Below, one piece after another: positions 33,171 through 45,230 of a DNA stretch of 64,000 bases. The position numbers were made by a program, and so were the translations under genes. A model generated the notes under the pieces. That model was not told the origin of the DNA and ran no database searches. It saw only the letters and a program-made list of their open reading frames with translations. Each line of letters begins with the position of its first letter. Within the stretch, counting starts at the first letter, position 1. Source of the stretch: Dactylorhiza incarnata. Taxonomy: Eukaryota > Streptophyta > Magnoliopsida > Asparagales > Orchidaceae. The stretch spans positions 25,526,001 to 25,590,000 of the forward strand of contig JAWHQI010000004.1 in NCBI GenBank assembly GCA_033032865.1, given 5' to 3'.

Positions 33171-34020
33171 AAGACATGAAGATATACAAGGAAGGAATGT
33201 CGTCGAGAAAAAGATGTAGTATCGTCAACATCATCAAAGTAGCCTTGTCGTCGAGAAGAACAGACATCGTCGTAAAGAAGCCATGACGTCGAGAAGAATG
33301 AAGAAGGACAGCTAAAGACAAGCATAGTCTGTCGACATGATATCGCTCATGTCGTCGAAAGAATAAAGTCATTACGATGACAGACTACAAGGAAGAAGAT
33401 CACGACGACACAGTCTGAGATAGCATATCGTTGTATATACAAGAACGCCAGAAGATCTCATATCGTCGAGATATAAATGACAGAGGCAGAAGCTAGAAGA
33501 CTTGAAGATCTACCAAGGTTTAAGACATCGACAAAGTCTTGTCGTCGAGATATTATCCATGTCGTCGTAACAGTGGGAATATCTTCGAGATAGATTCAAA
33601 TGTTGCGGATGCGCTGTCAGCATTTAATGCAACCGCCTGATTGTCCAATCAACGCATGCTCTTAAGGAATGAGGCTTCTAACACTTAAGGAACTTTTTCA
33701 AAAGACCGTTGGGAGCCTCGTAGTCTTATAAAAGAGATAAGAGGTTGCCCTAAAGCGTTGATCCATCAGAAAGAACTTACGCATACAGCAAATAGAACAG
33801 TTAAGAAAGAAAGAGAAAAGCAAGAATTAGTCGTTTGATCGACTGAAAAGAAGCCATTCCTCATCAGGCTAAGAGAAGAGATTGAAGAAGAACTGCGCTG
33901 TAAAGATCTGAATCAGAAACATCTTCTTCAACCTCAAGAAGCCGATCTCCATCAGGCTAAGTTGCCGATCTTCATCAGGCAGAAGAAACAGTGTTCGTTA
34001 CTGTAAACCTTTATTATTGT

Positions 34021-34380
34021 AATGCTTGAGGGTCTAATAATCTAGCTTGAGGGCTGGAGAGATGTGAGGCTTGAGGGCCAGGGAAGTGGACTTGTGGGTC
34101 CGATTTTGTCTAGCTTGAGGGTTGGAGAGCTGTGAGGCTTGAGGGCCAGGGCAGTGGACTTTCGGGTCCGAATTTGTCCAGCATGAGGGCTTGGATGCAG
34201 TAGGGGATTGCGGGCCTAGGCTGTAGACATAGGACTTGCGGGTCTATGTTGTCTAGGGCTTGAGGGCCTGAGTGTCGAGCTTGCGGGCTCGGGTGCAGTA
34301 GTGGCTTGCGGGCTTAGGCTGTAGGACTTGCGGGTCAGTATTGTAAGGCTTGCGGGCCTAAAATTTTGGCTGAGTTTGCC
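34021..34380 (+). repeat. GGCTTG(A/C)GGGCC minisatellite in S1 LTR
   Basis: Degenerate units such as GGCTTGAGGGCC and GACTTGCGGGTC repeat about every 20-40 bp, with a larger period of about 90 bp in the first half. S2 and S3 LTRs have analogous TGAGYTGTAGG-type repeats at the corresponding end. Confidence 0.7.
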
Positions 34381-34595
34381 GAGCCTAGCACATGGCTAGG
34401 TAGGAGCAGAGGGACAAAGGACTACTCAAGACACTCGGTCTTGAGGAACCTCTATAGATCTTGTGTCGTCTGGTGTGATTTTCTTGTGCAATACTTCTGT
34501 GCTTTGTTTGAGTAATCATAAATTGCACTAATATTTTGAAAAGAAGCAAGATCACCTAACACCCTCCCCCCCTCTAGGTGAACGTTCCATTAACA

Positions 34596-35620
34596 ACACT
34601 TCCCTCCTCAACGATCAGCTCTGCCTTCTCCTCCTCCTTCTTTCTCCTCTCAGCTTCTTTTATGTTCTCCTCTTCTTCTTCTTCTTCTTCTTTCTTATTC
34701 TTCTCTGTCTCTACTCTTTTCCTCGCCTCTTCTTCTGTGGCCTCCTTCTCAGTGATCTACCTCTGCTCTTCGGCGATCTCCCAAAGTTGTTCAGATTCGA
34801 TAGGATCTGGTACCTGCAAGATCAAACATGGAAGATCATTAGAAGAAGAATCATCAAGGTAAGTTATCAGCTCAAAGTCTTCTACCCTTGAAGATGTTGA
34901 GACTGCAAGAGGATAAGAGAGACCGGCCTAGTCACTTACCTTAGCAAATGTATCCATAGCAGGATGTCCGAGATTACCTTCTTCAGACTGGGTGGTTGGC
35001 ATGACCAAAGCGGTCCTGTCGATCACTTCCTTACTTCCATTAATTTTCCTTCTTTTGGCAGTTTGTATAGAAGGATCTGGCTCTTTTCTCTTTGTTCCAT
35101 TTGCACATTTATGTTGCTCTCCAATCTGTTGCTTGAGCCTTTCACTTGAGGTCTTTTGCTTCTGCATCTCTACCTTAATGTCTTCAGTAGAAGCAGTCTC
35201 ACCAGATGGGACAGCGGTCTAGTTAAGAACTTCAACCGACTTCTGGCAATCGAAGGTGATTGTGAGATCGAGAAAATTCAGCTCTGGTGGCCCTGAAGAG
35301 GTGGTCTTTACATCGATGATATTTGAGACTGCCAAGGCCGCACCATCCTTCAAGAGTTCTTGCTGCTTCTCCTTTAAAGGAGAACCATCGATCACCTTCA
35401 AAGCTTCTCCTCTCACCGGAGCCTTAAGCTTTGACCGCCAGGGTCTTCCTGGAGCTTGCGGTCTCCTTCCCGTCAATCTTCTTCTTCAAGGAGGCTTGCC
35501 TTGGCAAATTTTGAGTCTTTGCCTGCTTGTCAAGGTCCACCATCATATCCATCGTCAGAGATCGTTGCGGTGTAAAAAAGAGTGATCGTTGAAGGCACCA
35601 GCTCGTAACTTCTTCCAAAA
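34596..35620 (-). pseudogene. Decayed minus-strand reading frame with a possible intron, identity unknown
   Basis: A TATAAATA box (35651-35659, minus) is followed within 60 bp by a small frame (ATG near 35555, ends at 35424). A frameshift leads to a second open stretch (35476-35219, then 35167-34928 in the same frame across one stop). The product is lysine- and glutamate-rich with a basic KRRKIN stretch. The coding ends in AAG|GTAAGT (34939) and a TTGCAG acceptor at 34814 could remove a 126-bp intron in phase 0. A further frame with one TAG and a long Glu/Lys-rich run follows, up to the S1 LTR. It could be a captured host gene fragment or the 3' ORF of a retroelement. I do not recognise the protein. 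Confidence 0.35.
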
Positions 35621-36303
35621 AGTTCTTGATTATGAAGCCTTGAGACAGTATTTATAGACCTTCCCGCATTTATGACGATCGTGGTCTCAGTGATCAAATC
35701 AAACATTTTTGAAGTTCCAGCGAATCTTGAAAATGTGTGGGGATCATGTTTGCCTAGAAGTCCACGACCTCTCCTTTTTCGATTAGAATTGTCCGCCCCT
35801 GTGGTCTCGAGTTTCTAAGACTGCCCAGACCGCCCGTCTAACATCCAACAAATTTTCTAAGGCACAGACGGCCAGGCTCTAGTGAGACCGCGAGACTGCA
35901 CGGTCTGTATTTTCTATTCTTTTTGTTATTTGCACCCCATGTATCTTCCCTTCTCTACCCCGATTCTCTTGTACCTCAGGCAGCTTGTTATATTTTGACC
36001 TACCCATTTGGGCAGGCCCTCGCATTTATAAATATAAGGGGTATGGGTACAAGAAAATGGACTTTAGGATTCGAGGCTCCAACTTGTGGCCTATACAAGC
36101 AGTCTCGAATTTTGTCACTTTTCTACCTCTCACCTGATCTATTTCAGACCTCCCTGTAATCCTTTTTGTGATATCAATCAAAGCAGGCTTTTTCCTCAGA
36201 AACCTCTCCTCTGACATCCTTCAACCCAAGTAATCGGCACTCCGCAGTTTCCCCTTATCCCTTTGAAGTGTGAGTTTTGGAGGTACAATTTTTTGTGCTA
36301 ACA
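35621..36303. other. Unassigned stretch with two minus-strand TATA-like boxes
   Basis: Minus-strand TATAAATA at 35651-35659 and TTATATTTATAAATG at about 36018-36032. The minus-strand start TGTTAGCAC near 36303 could be an LTR end, but I found no partner copy or primer site. Repeated GGTCTC/AGACCG words occur at 35790-35910. No gene seen. Confidence 0.3.
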
Positions 36304-36700
36304 ATAGACTTTCCCTCCTAAGCTGTGAATGTGCATAGGACCAAAAAAGTCCATGTACAATAATTATAAACATCTAGTAGAATCCTTAACCCCATTTGTG
36401 TTTGGATTATCCTTCCAACTTTTGCACAACACCGTCATTCTCATCATTTAGTGATGTGTCTTCCTCTGACTCAGCATCAGTCTCATAATCAGATAATGTA
36501 AAGGAAGTTTTGACTTTTACCACATCAGGATGGGATTCATCCTGATCTTCCCCTTCAGTCATAGTCATAAGCCCACAGTTATCATCATTTTCTTCAGTGT
36601 CACAATCAGATAGTGACAGTGGTGCTCTGATGCTTATCCTGATAGCAGTTTGCTCTGTATCTTTTGTTAGTGCAGTCAGCCCAACATAGGCTTCCTCTTC
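36304..36700 (-). pseudogene. S2 pol remnant (start of integrase core)
   Basis: On the minus strand a MDFFGPM...SLGGKS stretch (about 36310-36352) matches the start of the copia integrase core. It lies directly after heavily stopped sequence; most of protease and pre-integrase is missing or unreadable, and the rest of pol is absent beyond 36304. Confidence 0.5.
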
Positions 36701-37863
36701 ATCATACTCAGAACATGTTGAGTAACTATCACTCTAGATCTCTTACTTCTTTGCCAAGAGATTTTTTCAGACCTTTTGCTTGAGTGATACCTCTTTTCTT
36801 CAGACTTGTTGTAGCTCTTTCTCTTTGATGGGTAGTCAACAATCATATATCTTAATTTTCTGCACCCAAAGCAAATTTTATCATCAAAATGGACTTATTC
36901 AATTTAGATTCATACCTGTCCCTCTTGGGGTCTCTTCTTGACTTTTCTAAATTATTGTGATGCTTTTTGGAGCTAAAGGAAGAAGGTTTGCTCTTCTTTT
37001 GCTTCCTTCTGCTCAACATCTTCCTCAACAGCCTTGTGAACAAGTCCATGTCTCCATCTGAAATTACTTCTTCAGAAGTGCTGGGTTCTGATTCCTCTGG
37101 TTTAGCTGCTCTTCTGGGAGGGGATGAGGCCTTCTCTTTGCCTCTTCTAGAGCTCTCAGCTTTTAGGGCACTGATTTTTCTTTGCAATGCCCTTCTTCAC
37201 TTTTCCTCGTATTCAAGTGTAATTCATGGGACAATAATTTCCCAAACAAGTTTTGTGGCTGGATATTGCCTAGATTTCCCATTTTTCTTATTGTGCAAAT
37301 CTTAATGTCACATTTCTTGTTGAGGGACATTAAGAACTTGTCATTGAGTTTATAATTTGTGAAGGTTCTTCCATAGTTCTTCAGTCCATTCACTATCCTG
37401 AAGAATTTCTTATAGCAATCAGCTATGGTGTCATTATTTTCTTGCCTGAAGGCTTCATACTCTTGATTCAATAGAGACTTTATGGCATCCCTACTTCCTC
37501 TGTACCTTCCATGTACACAATCAAAGTGTCCCACATTTCTTTTGATGTTTGACAGTGAATGACATTCTGAAATGTGGAGTCATCAATGGCACTAACTAAA
37601 ATATTTTTAGATCTTTTGTCCATAGTGGCCAAGATGAACTCATCCTTTGTCATCTCTAAGAGTTTCTTTGGCACTCTCATATTTTCATCTATAGTTGAGA
37701 CTTTCATGGGGATGAAAGGTACCTCTTCAATGGTGGTGAAAATACTAGGGTCAGATGCCTCCATTTAGAGCTTGACCATTTTCCTCCATATACCAATGTT
37801 TTCTTTCCTGCAGATAGGAAGCTTCATAGAGCATAATTCCTTATAGCTCTCTCCAGAAGACAT
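36701..37863 (-). pseudogene. S2 copia gag, frameshifted
   Basis: Starts at ATG 37863. The frame continues to 37480 with one early stop (before MEASDPS at 37764), shifts to 37534-37163, then shifts again to 37187-36852. The middle part (LNQEYEAFRQENNDTIADCY) is a typical copia Gag helical region. A Lys/Ser-rich basic stretch and a decayed zinc knuckle (CRKLRYMIVDYP) follow near 36820-36880. Homologous to Gag of Tork/Sirevirus-type copia. It packages RNA in active relatives; this copy is dead. Confidence 0.75.
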
Positions 37864-37928
37864 GATGCTTTTAGACTGTTAACCCTTAAAGGATCTTTTT
37901 CAACTGTGAGGCCTTTTTGAACAATCTT

Positions 37929-37940
37929 GCTCTGATACCA
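37929..37940 (-). other. S2 primer-binding site, tRNA-Met type
   Basis: Minus-strand TGGTATCAGAGC two bases after an LTR end in ...TTTCA. Places the S2 5' LTR to the right of it. Confidence 0.85.
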
Positions 37941-37942
37941 CT

Positions 37943-39124
37943 TGAAAGATAAGTGTTTTAATCTAATCACCTAAGAGGAGTGATTAGGTGTTTTAAGATT
38001 TTAATTCTTTCTTTTTAACTATCTACTTTTAAGAACAACCAAGCAACAAAGAAGCACAATTCAAAGCACAGTACACCAAGATAAATAGTGGTTCCCCAAT
38101 TAGGGGTACATCCACTTCCCCCTTAACCTCTCTAGCAGAGTGCTATCATAGGCCAACTTCTCCAAATTTCTCAGATCAAATGATCTTACACTAAGAGTCC
38201 TTGACTCCTAAAACTCAGGAATAACAGTCCCCTACCTCAGACCTTTTACACAAGGTCCTACAACTCAGATCTCAAAACACAAGATCTTATACTCAGGCCA
38301 AAAGAAGACATTCCAACCTCAATCTCTCCAACAAGAGATCAACACTCAGATCTTTTCAAAAGACCCTACCTCAGATCACAATGATCTTATAGCTCATATT
38401 CCCATTGGAATTCTACAACAAACTCAGATCCAAAAACGATTCTACAATAACAAAGAATTTGTATATATTTTGACTTAACCAACAATACTTGAGTCTTCAA
38501 TAGAAGCAATGTGATAGCTTCTTCATCCTTAATCAGCCTTTGAATGTATCTGCTTGAAATGAATTTGGCTATATCAAGAAAACTTACTCAAGAGAGAAAT
38601 GTTCTTTAGAAAAAGAATAGTTCAGTTGAGCCTTGGAAGAAATCTCTCTTAGGATTATAGTGACTGTAGACTGGATAGAATTCGATAACTTGATCACTGC
38701 AAAATGATTGCACGAAAAATCTTTCTAAGTTTATGCACATGTGCCTTCTTGTAAATGTATGTATATGTATGTTGCTCAATTTTCATATCTCTTTATATAG
38801 AGGACTGGATCAGCAGGGGCCTTGCTTCTAAAAAAAGGAAAGCTTCAATGACAAGAAACTTTCCCTAAGTCTTTTAAATGATAGCAATCTAAAATCAATG
38901 AGTATAATCTATTTCCTCTTAAGGTGCCTTGATTATTGCAACAAAAAGAAGAATTCGAATCAATTTGAATTAATGCGCAATTTGTGGCTTGATTTCAGCA
39001 TAGAGCCGTTATAACATGCTTTAGGCCTACAAAACATTCTATGCAGTTGATGAAATCCTTCGGTACTTATAGTCATGATGTAGTTGACAACCTCCACCTT
39101 ATAAGCATAACCTGATGCAGTCCA
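37943..39124 (-). repeat. S2 5' LTR, first part
   Basis: Minus-orientation LTR next to the primer site. It has the C-rich mini-hairpin CACCTAA...TTAGGTG (near 37968-37990) and repeats of CCTACAACTCAG-type words (38190-38420). Broken by element B at GTCCA (39120-39124) and continued at 47221. Confidence 0.7.
39120..39124 (+). repeat. Target-site duplication of B, left copy (GTCCA)
   Basis: GTCCA before TGTTGGAG; the right copy is at 47216-47220 after CCCAACA. Confidence 0.9.
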
Positions 39125-40141
39125 TGTTGGAGTTTCTGAGATGATCTCAAAGCAATCAACAGTTAGTCTTGCTGCCAACGCAATATGAGCCTATAGGGTC
39201 GCACATAAAAGCCTTTGGAGAAATTGGAGAAAGGATTGTGTTGGTCTTACTCATATTGGATATGAGTGAAGGACCAATCCTGTGACTGCTTGGAATCAAG
39301 TTGAGAATGTCTCAAAAGGAAAATCGTTTAAAGTGTTTAAACGAACGGATTTACATTAGGTAATTCGGCTAATGGCATTAACCGAATTTGACTAAATGCT
39401 TCAGACGAATTCGGCTATTGGGATTAACCGAATTCGGCTAAAGGGTTTAGACGAATTCGGCTAATGGAAAATTTGACGAAAGGGTTTCGCCGAATTTATA
39501 CAGCCGAATTTATATATTCGAATTCGTCGAAATGGTTTCGCCGGATTCGGTTAATGTGATTAGTCGAATTCGGTTAATGTGATTAGTCGAATTCGGCGAA
39601 TTCAATCTGGACAGTTTTTCCTCTAGTCTGCGGATAGCCGATTTTATGCCTTGCTTATAAAAGGAACGTGTTTAGGGCTTCGAATAAGACGTTTTTTCAG
39701 ATATCGAGCCTTTTATGAGAGAGAAAAGACGGAAGAGTTCCGATCGTTCTCGTTCCGTCCGCCGATCGTCATTCCGCCGCCGCTGGTCGCCGCCGTTGGT
39801 CGCCGCCTTCTCTGGATCGGACCTAGCAGTCCATCAGGACGTTGAGAGCATCCTTCTCCGACCTAGTTCTTGTACGACAAGAAGCTAGGGTTCTTCATCG
39901 CTTGTGTGGACTTCTGTAGAGGGATCGATCTATTTCGATCCTTGAAGAACTCAAAGCAGATTTCGGATTTCTTTTGGAGCACCTAGGTTGGATTCGATCC
40001 AACTCCACTAAGGTAATTTATGCCTATTATCTTTGATTAGCTTCTTGATTCAATGTTCATGGCCAGATCCAAACTCTTTTGGGTTGTTCTCTTTATCTCC
40101 GCTGCGCCTACATATGATGTATGGTTGTAGAAAACCCAACA
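39125..40141 (+). repeat. B 5' LTR
   Basis: 1017 bp. Positions 39340-39600 hold AATTCGGCTAA...GAATTCGGC short repeats. A TATA-like TTATAAAAGG lies near 39654-39663. No gene; the frame at 39651-39845 is unsupported. Confidence 0.95.
39340..39600 (+). repeat. CGAATTCGGCTAA short repeats in B 5' LTR
   Basis: Around ten copies of a 20-22 bp unit with a CGAATTCGGCTAA core, some inverted, upstream of the TATA-like box. Matching repeats at 46414-46672 in the 3' LTR. Confidence 0.8.
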
Positions 40142-40142
40142 G

Positions 40143-40154
40143 TGGTATCAGAGC
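40143..40154 (+). other. B primer-binding site, tRNA-Met type
   Basis: TGGTATCAGAGC starts one base after the 5' LTR end. Confidence 0.9.
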
Positions 40155-41274
40155 TAGGTTACGACCATGAATGTTGTTTCAGAAGTTAGGTTGTTCCAGT
40201 ACATGCAAATCTAGGTATTTGGAAGCGTTCTAAATGTCAAGATTTCTTCCTGGAACATCAAAAGTTGATGATTTTTTCAAGGGAATTCGGTGGTGATTTT
40301 GAAAAATTTGGACGGGGCTCTGCCCCTTGGACCCTGTTAGGGGCTCTACTCCTAAGACCCCGCCAGGGGCGCGGCCCCTTAGAACCCCGCCAGGAATGTC
40401 TGGGATTTCGTGGTAATTTCTAATTGTTAGAAATTGTTGTCTCCTTAGCAGTAACCGTCCCTCAAGTGGTTAATGAACCCTTGTATTGTTTTGGATTTTG
40501 AAACCAACAATGAGAGACGAGCTTGTCTACTGCTTTAAGTCGAGCTGTCTTTGCCTTTGTCCAATGCATGTAAATCTGAAGATTTAGAAGAGTTCTAAAT
40601 GTCCAGATTTAGCCCTTTCGTCTATCAAAGGTTGATAGTCTTATGTTGTGCACATAAGGGATGCATGTGGATTTTTAGAAAGCCTATTTTTCTGTGGATG
40701 TGCACACTGATAAAATGTTGATCATGGTTAAGTGTTAACCTATTATTAAAAATCCCTTCATCAAATATTAAGTGTTCGGATGCCTTCCGATGGATGACAC
40801 ACTTCCTGCCTCGATTGATGAAATGTGGGCTTGCCAAAGAAAGGTGCATTAATCTATCTTGGTAAGGGTGCGAGCGGATAATTATGATATCCCACTGTCG
40901 ACATCGGGTCTAACTTAACTAGGTGACCTCAAAGGTTGAGTGCCTAGAGGCATAGGGTTGGCATGCACCATATGATGGATGCGAATAAGGAGTTATTCAC
41001 CAACCATACAAGAGTTGCATGAGGATGCAATTGGCAAGCGTAGCCTACCTAAATAACTGCATAGTGAGAGAAAAGCCAAAGCTGACTCATTGTGTTGGTG
41101 AAATACGGGTCTTGTCCACTAAGAGAGTAGCTAGCATGGATTCTCCGAATTGATAGTGAGGGCTATCAATTTGAATAAAATAGTGGGAGTATTTAATTGA
41201 AGTCCAAATTAAAATAAATTGTATTTTGAAATTTTGGTACTGATTAAATTCTGCATGAATTCTTGTAGAATTCC
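40155..41274 (+). other. B untranslated leader
   Basis: 1.1 kb between primer site and gag with no long plus-strand frame. A short run at about 40310-40390 repeats GGGGC-rich words (GGCTCTGCCCC, GGGGCGCGGCCCC). No gene seen. Confidence 0.6.
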
Positions 41275-44200
41275 ATGGCAAGTGGTTCACATTCCACCTT
41301 GTCCCTGAGAGCTATCCTTGAGAAGGATAAGCTAAGTGGGACGAACTACATGGACTGGTACAGGAACCTGAGAATTGTTCTCAAGCAAGAGGGAAAGCTC
41401 TACGTCTTGGAAGAAGAAGCCCCCGAGGTGCCGACCGGGAACTCGTCCCGTGTTGATAAGGATGCTTATAAGAAGTATACCGATGACGCCTTAGACGTCG
41501 AGTGCCTTATGCTTGCCACCATGAACTCTGAGCTTCAGAAGAAACACGAGAACATGGGGTGCAAGGAGATTGACGAGCACCTAAAGAAAATGTTTCAAGG
41601 GCAAGCTCGTCAAGAGAGGTTCGATGTCACGAAGGCATTATTTCAGTGCAAAATGGGAGCTCGAGACTCGGTTGGTACTCATGTACTCAAGATGATTGGG
41701 TATATAGAGAACCTGGAAAGACTGGGTTTTCCTCTGGGTCAAGAGTTGGCCACAGATCTTATCCCGCAATCGTTGCCGGATAGTTATGAGCAGTTCTTCT
41801 TGAACTACAACATGAATGAAATAGACAAGACACTGCCCGAGCTCCTAGGCATGTTGCGAACTGCAGAGATAAACATGAAGAAGGCCAAGCCTGTTAGTCC
41901 CATATTGATGGTACATAAAGGCAAGGGTAAGGCCAAGGGCTTCAAGAAGACGAATGTGGGACCTAAGTCACATCTTGAGCCCAAATCTTCTGCGCTGAAA
42001 AGGAAGAGCACCATGAAAGAAGGGAAATGCCACCACTGTGGCAAGGCTGGTCATTGGAGGAGGAATTGTCCTTCGTACATTGAGGGTCTGCAGAAAATGA
42101 AGGGAGGTATGACTTCCGCTTCGAATGTTAACGTTATAGAGATAAACCTTTCTGCTCCTTCATCTTGGGTAATGGATACCGGATGTGGTTCTCACATTTG
42201 TACAAATGTGCAGGAACTGAGAAGGAGAAGATTGCTGAGTAAAGGAGAGGTGGACCTACGCGTCGGCAATGGAGCAAGAGTTGCTGCTGTAGCCGTAGGG
42301 GTTTACCGTCTTTCTTTGCCCAGTGGGCTTGTAATAGAACTTAATAATTGTTATTTTGTTCCGGCCATAACTAGAAACATTATATCCATTTCATGCTTAG
42401 ACATGATTGGATTTTCTTTTATAATTAAGAAGAATTGTTGTTCTATATTTAAGACTGATGTTTGTTATGCTGTAGCTTAATTGTTTAATGGTCTTTATGT
42501 TTTGAACCTGGACCATCCGATCTATAATGTATATAACAATAAAAGACTAAGAACAAATGACTCAAATCCTACATATCTCTGGCATTGTCGTTTGGGCCAT
42601 ATAAATGAGAAGCACATATCCAAGCTCCATAGAGATGGACTATTGGACTCATTTGATTATGAATCATTTGAGCGATGCGAGTCTTGTTTGTTAGGCAAGA
42701 TGACTAAAGCCCCTTTCACTGGTTATACTGAGAGGGCTGAGGATCTCTTGGGTGTTGTACATAGTGATGTATACGGGCTGATGAGTTCTATGGCTAGCGG
42801 TGGGTATTTCTACCTCGTTACATTTACTGATGATTTCAGTAGATACGGATACGTGTATCTTATGAAGTGCAAATCCGAAACTTTTGAAAAGTTCAAAGAG
42901 TTTAAGAATGAAGTGGAGAACCAATTGGGTAAAAAGGTTAAAGCACTCTGATCTGATCGAGGTGGCGAATACCTGAGTCATGAGTTCCGTTATCATCTAA
43001 AAGAGTGTGGTATTGTATCACAGCTCACTCCACCTACGACACCGCAGCATAATGGTGTGTCTGAGAGGAGAAATCGTACTCTGTTAGACATGGTACGGTC
43101 GATGATGAGTCATGCAGACTTGCCTGTTTCCTTTTGGGGTTTTGCTTTAGAGACCGCTGCAATGACACTGAATCGCGCTCCGACGAAAATGGTTCTAAAG
43201 ACACCATATGAGATATGGACTGGGAAGCTTCCTAGTATGTCATTCATTAAAATTTGGGGCTGTGAGGCATACGTACGACGTCAAATGCCTGGCAAGCTGG
43301 AACCCAAATCAGATAAGTGTTATCTGGTGGGATATCCTAAGGAAACAAAAGGATATTACTTTTACCTACCGTCTGAGGGCAAAGTGTTTGTCGCAAGGAC
43401 GGTGTCTTCTTGGAGAAAGAGTTCTTGTCAAGAAAGACGCAAGAGGTAGAACTTGAAGAAGTTCAAGAACCACAAGTAGTGAATGAACCAGAATTAGATT
43501 CTGAGCCAGGACTATAAGATGTTGTAGCTAGAGAACCTGCTCAAGAGACACAAGTCCTACGTAGATCTGGTAGACCAAGATTTGAGCCTGAGAGATATGG
43601 ATTTCTCGTGTCTCAAATAGGTAATGTGTTGCTTATGGATCATGATGATGAACCAGCGACCTACCAAGAGGCTATGAATGGACCGGACTCCGACAAATGG
43701 CTTGAGGCTATGAAATCCGAAATGGACACCATATATACAAACCAAGTTTGGAACTTGGTGGAACCACCTGAAGGGTTACGACCCATAGGGTGCAAGTGGG
43801 TGTTCAAGAAGAAGACCGACATGGATGGGAATGTGCAGACATTCAAAGGGTGACTGGTGGCTAAGGGTTTCAAGCAAATTCATGGTGTTGACTATGATGA
43901 GACCTTTTCCCCTGTTGCCATGGTAAAGTCCATTAGGATATTGCTTGCTATTGCTGCGTATTATGACTACGAGATCTGGCAGATGGATGTCAAAACGGCT
44001 TTCCTAAATGGAATCCTCCTTGAGGAAGTGTACATGACACAACCCGAGGGTTTTGTATCCCCAAATGAAGCCACTAAAATATGCAAGCTGAATAAGTCCA
44101 TCTATGGATTGAAACAGGCCTCTAGAAGTTGGAATCTTCATTTTGATGAGAAGATCAAAGAGTTTGGTTTTGTCAAGAATGAAGATGAAACGTGTGTTTA

Positions 44201-45230
44201 CAAGCGAATCAGTGGGAGCATTGTTGTCTTCCTGATATTGTATGTAGATGACATACTGCTGATCGGGAATGACGTACCTACACTGAAAGTTGTTAAGAAC
44301 AACCTAGGGAACTGCTTTTCTATGAAGGACTTGGGTGAAGCGACTTACATACTCGGTATTAAGATCTATAGAGATAGATCGAAGAAGTTGCTGGGTTTGA
44401 CCCAGAGTACGTACATTGAGAAGGTGTTGAAGCGGTTCAACATGCTTGAGTCCAAGAAAGGATTTTTGCCCATGTCTCATGGTGTGAATCTCTCTAAGGA
44501 CCAGTGTCCAAAATCTTGTGAAGATAAGGACCGCATGAAGTTGATTCCATATGCTTCGGCAATTGGGTCAATCATGTATGCAATGTTATGTACTCGACCC
44601 GATGTCTCTTTTGCTTTGAGCATGACTAGCAGGTATCAGTCTGATCCCGGTGAATGTCACTGGATAGCCGTGAAGAATATCCTGAAGTACTTGAGAAGGA
44701 CTAAGGATGTATTCTTGGTGTATGGTGGAGAGGAAGAGCTCGTTGTAAGTGGTTACACGGATGCCAGCTTCCAAACTGATAGGGATGATTCGAAGTCTCA
44801 GTCAGGGTTTGTGTTTTGCCTGAATGGAGGAGCTGTGAGCTGGAAGAGTTCCAAGCAAGAGACAGTTGCTGATTCTACAACTGAGGCCGAGTATATCGCT
44901 GCGGCAAATGCAGCGAAGGAGGCTGTATGGATTAGGAAATTCATCGGCGAGCTAGATGTAGTTCCTAGCACTGTTGGTCCCGTAGTTCTCTACTGTGATA
45001 ACAATGGTGCAATTGCACAATCCAAGGAACCTAGATCCCATCAGCGCTCCAAGCACATACTTCGGCGGTTCCATCTTATTCGTGAGATTGTCGAACGAGG
45101 AGATGTGAACATTTGCAGAGTGCCGACTGAGGAGAATATTGCAGATCCACTGACAAAGCCTCTCGCGCAGAGAAAGCATGATGGTCATACTAGATCAATG
45201 GGTATACGATACCTGAATGATCAACTCTAG
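41275..45230 (+). pseudogene. B gag-pol polyprotein with four stops and one frameshift
   Basis: ATG at 41275. Gag runs to about 42110 with the zinc knuckle CHHCGKAGHWRRNC (about 42028-42069); the protease DTGCGSHI is near 42175. Pre-integrase and integrase occupy about 42480-43450 (HCRLGH, DDFSRYGYVY, PQHNGVSERRN). Reverse transcriptase occupies about 43640-44650 with YVDDILLIGND at about 44239, and RNase H about 44750-45200 with TEAEYIAAA. Stops are TAA 42478, TGA 42949, TAA about 43515 and TGA about 43850; the two TGA sit where relatives have Arg, consistent with CGA to TGA. A one-base loss near 43398 shifts the frame. Otherwise all domains are present. B could not encode a working polyprotein now, but its RNA could be moved by a relative. 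Confidence 0.9.

Larger units (their letters stand above)
32832..34595 (+). repeat. S1 3' LTR
   Basis: Starts TGTTGGGAA after the purine tract and ends at about TTCCATTAACA (34595), an imperfect inverted match; about 1764 bp. It contains tandem TTCGTCGAACGCAGAA-like repeats (32940-33170), a GGCTTGAGGGCC minisatellite (34021-34380) and a C-rich mini-hairpin CACCTA...TAGGTG at 34553-34580. The short frames 32927-33372 are the repeat read in other frames. Confidence 0.7.

Noticed and set aside
32940..33600. Possible CRISPR-like or satellite array
   Set aside because: Units are degenerate, without regular unique spacers, and lie within a copia LTR; a plant genome has no CRISPR arrays.
34578..34862. 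Plus-strand Ser-rich frame
   Set aside because: Antisense of a Glu/Lys-rich GAA/GAG run on the minus strand.
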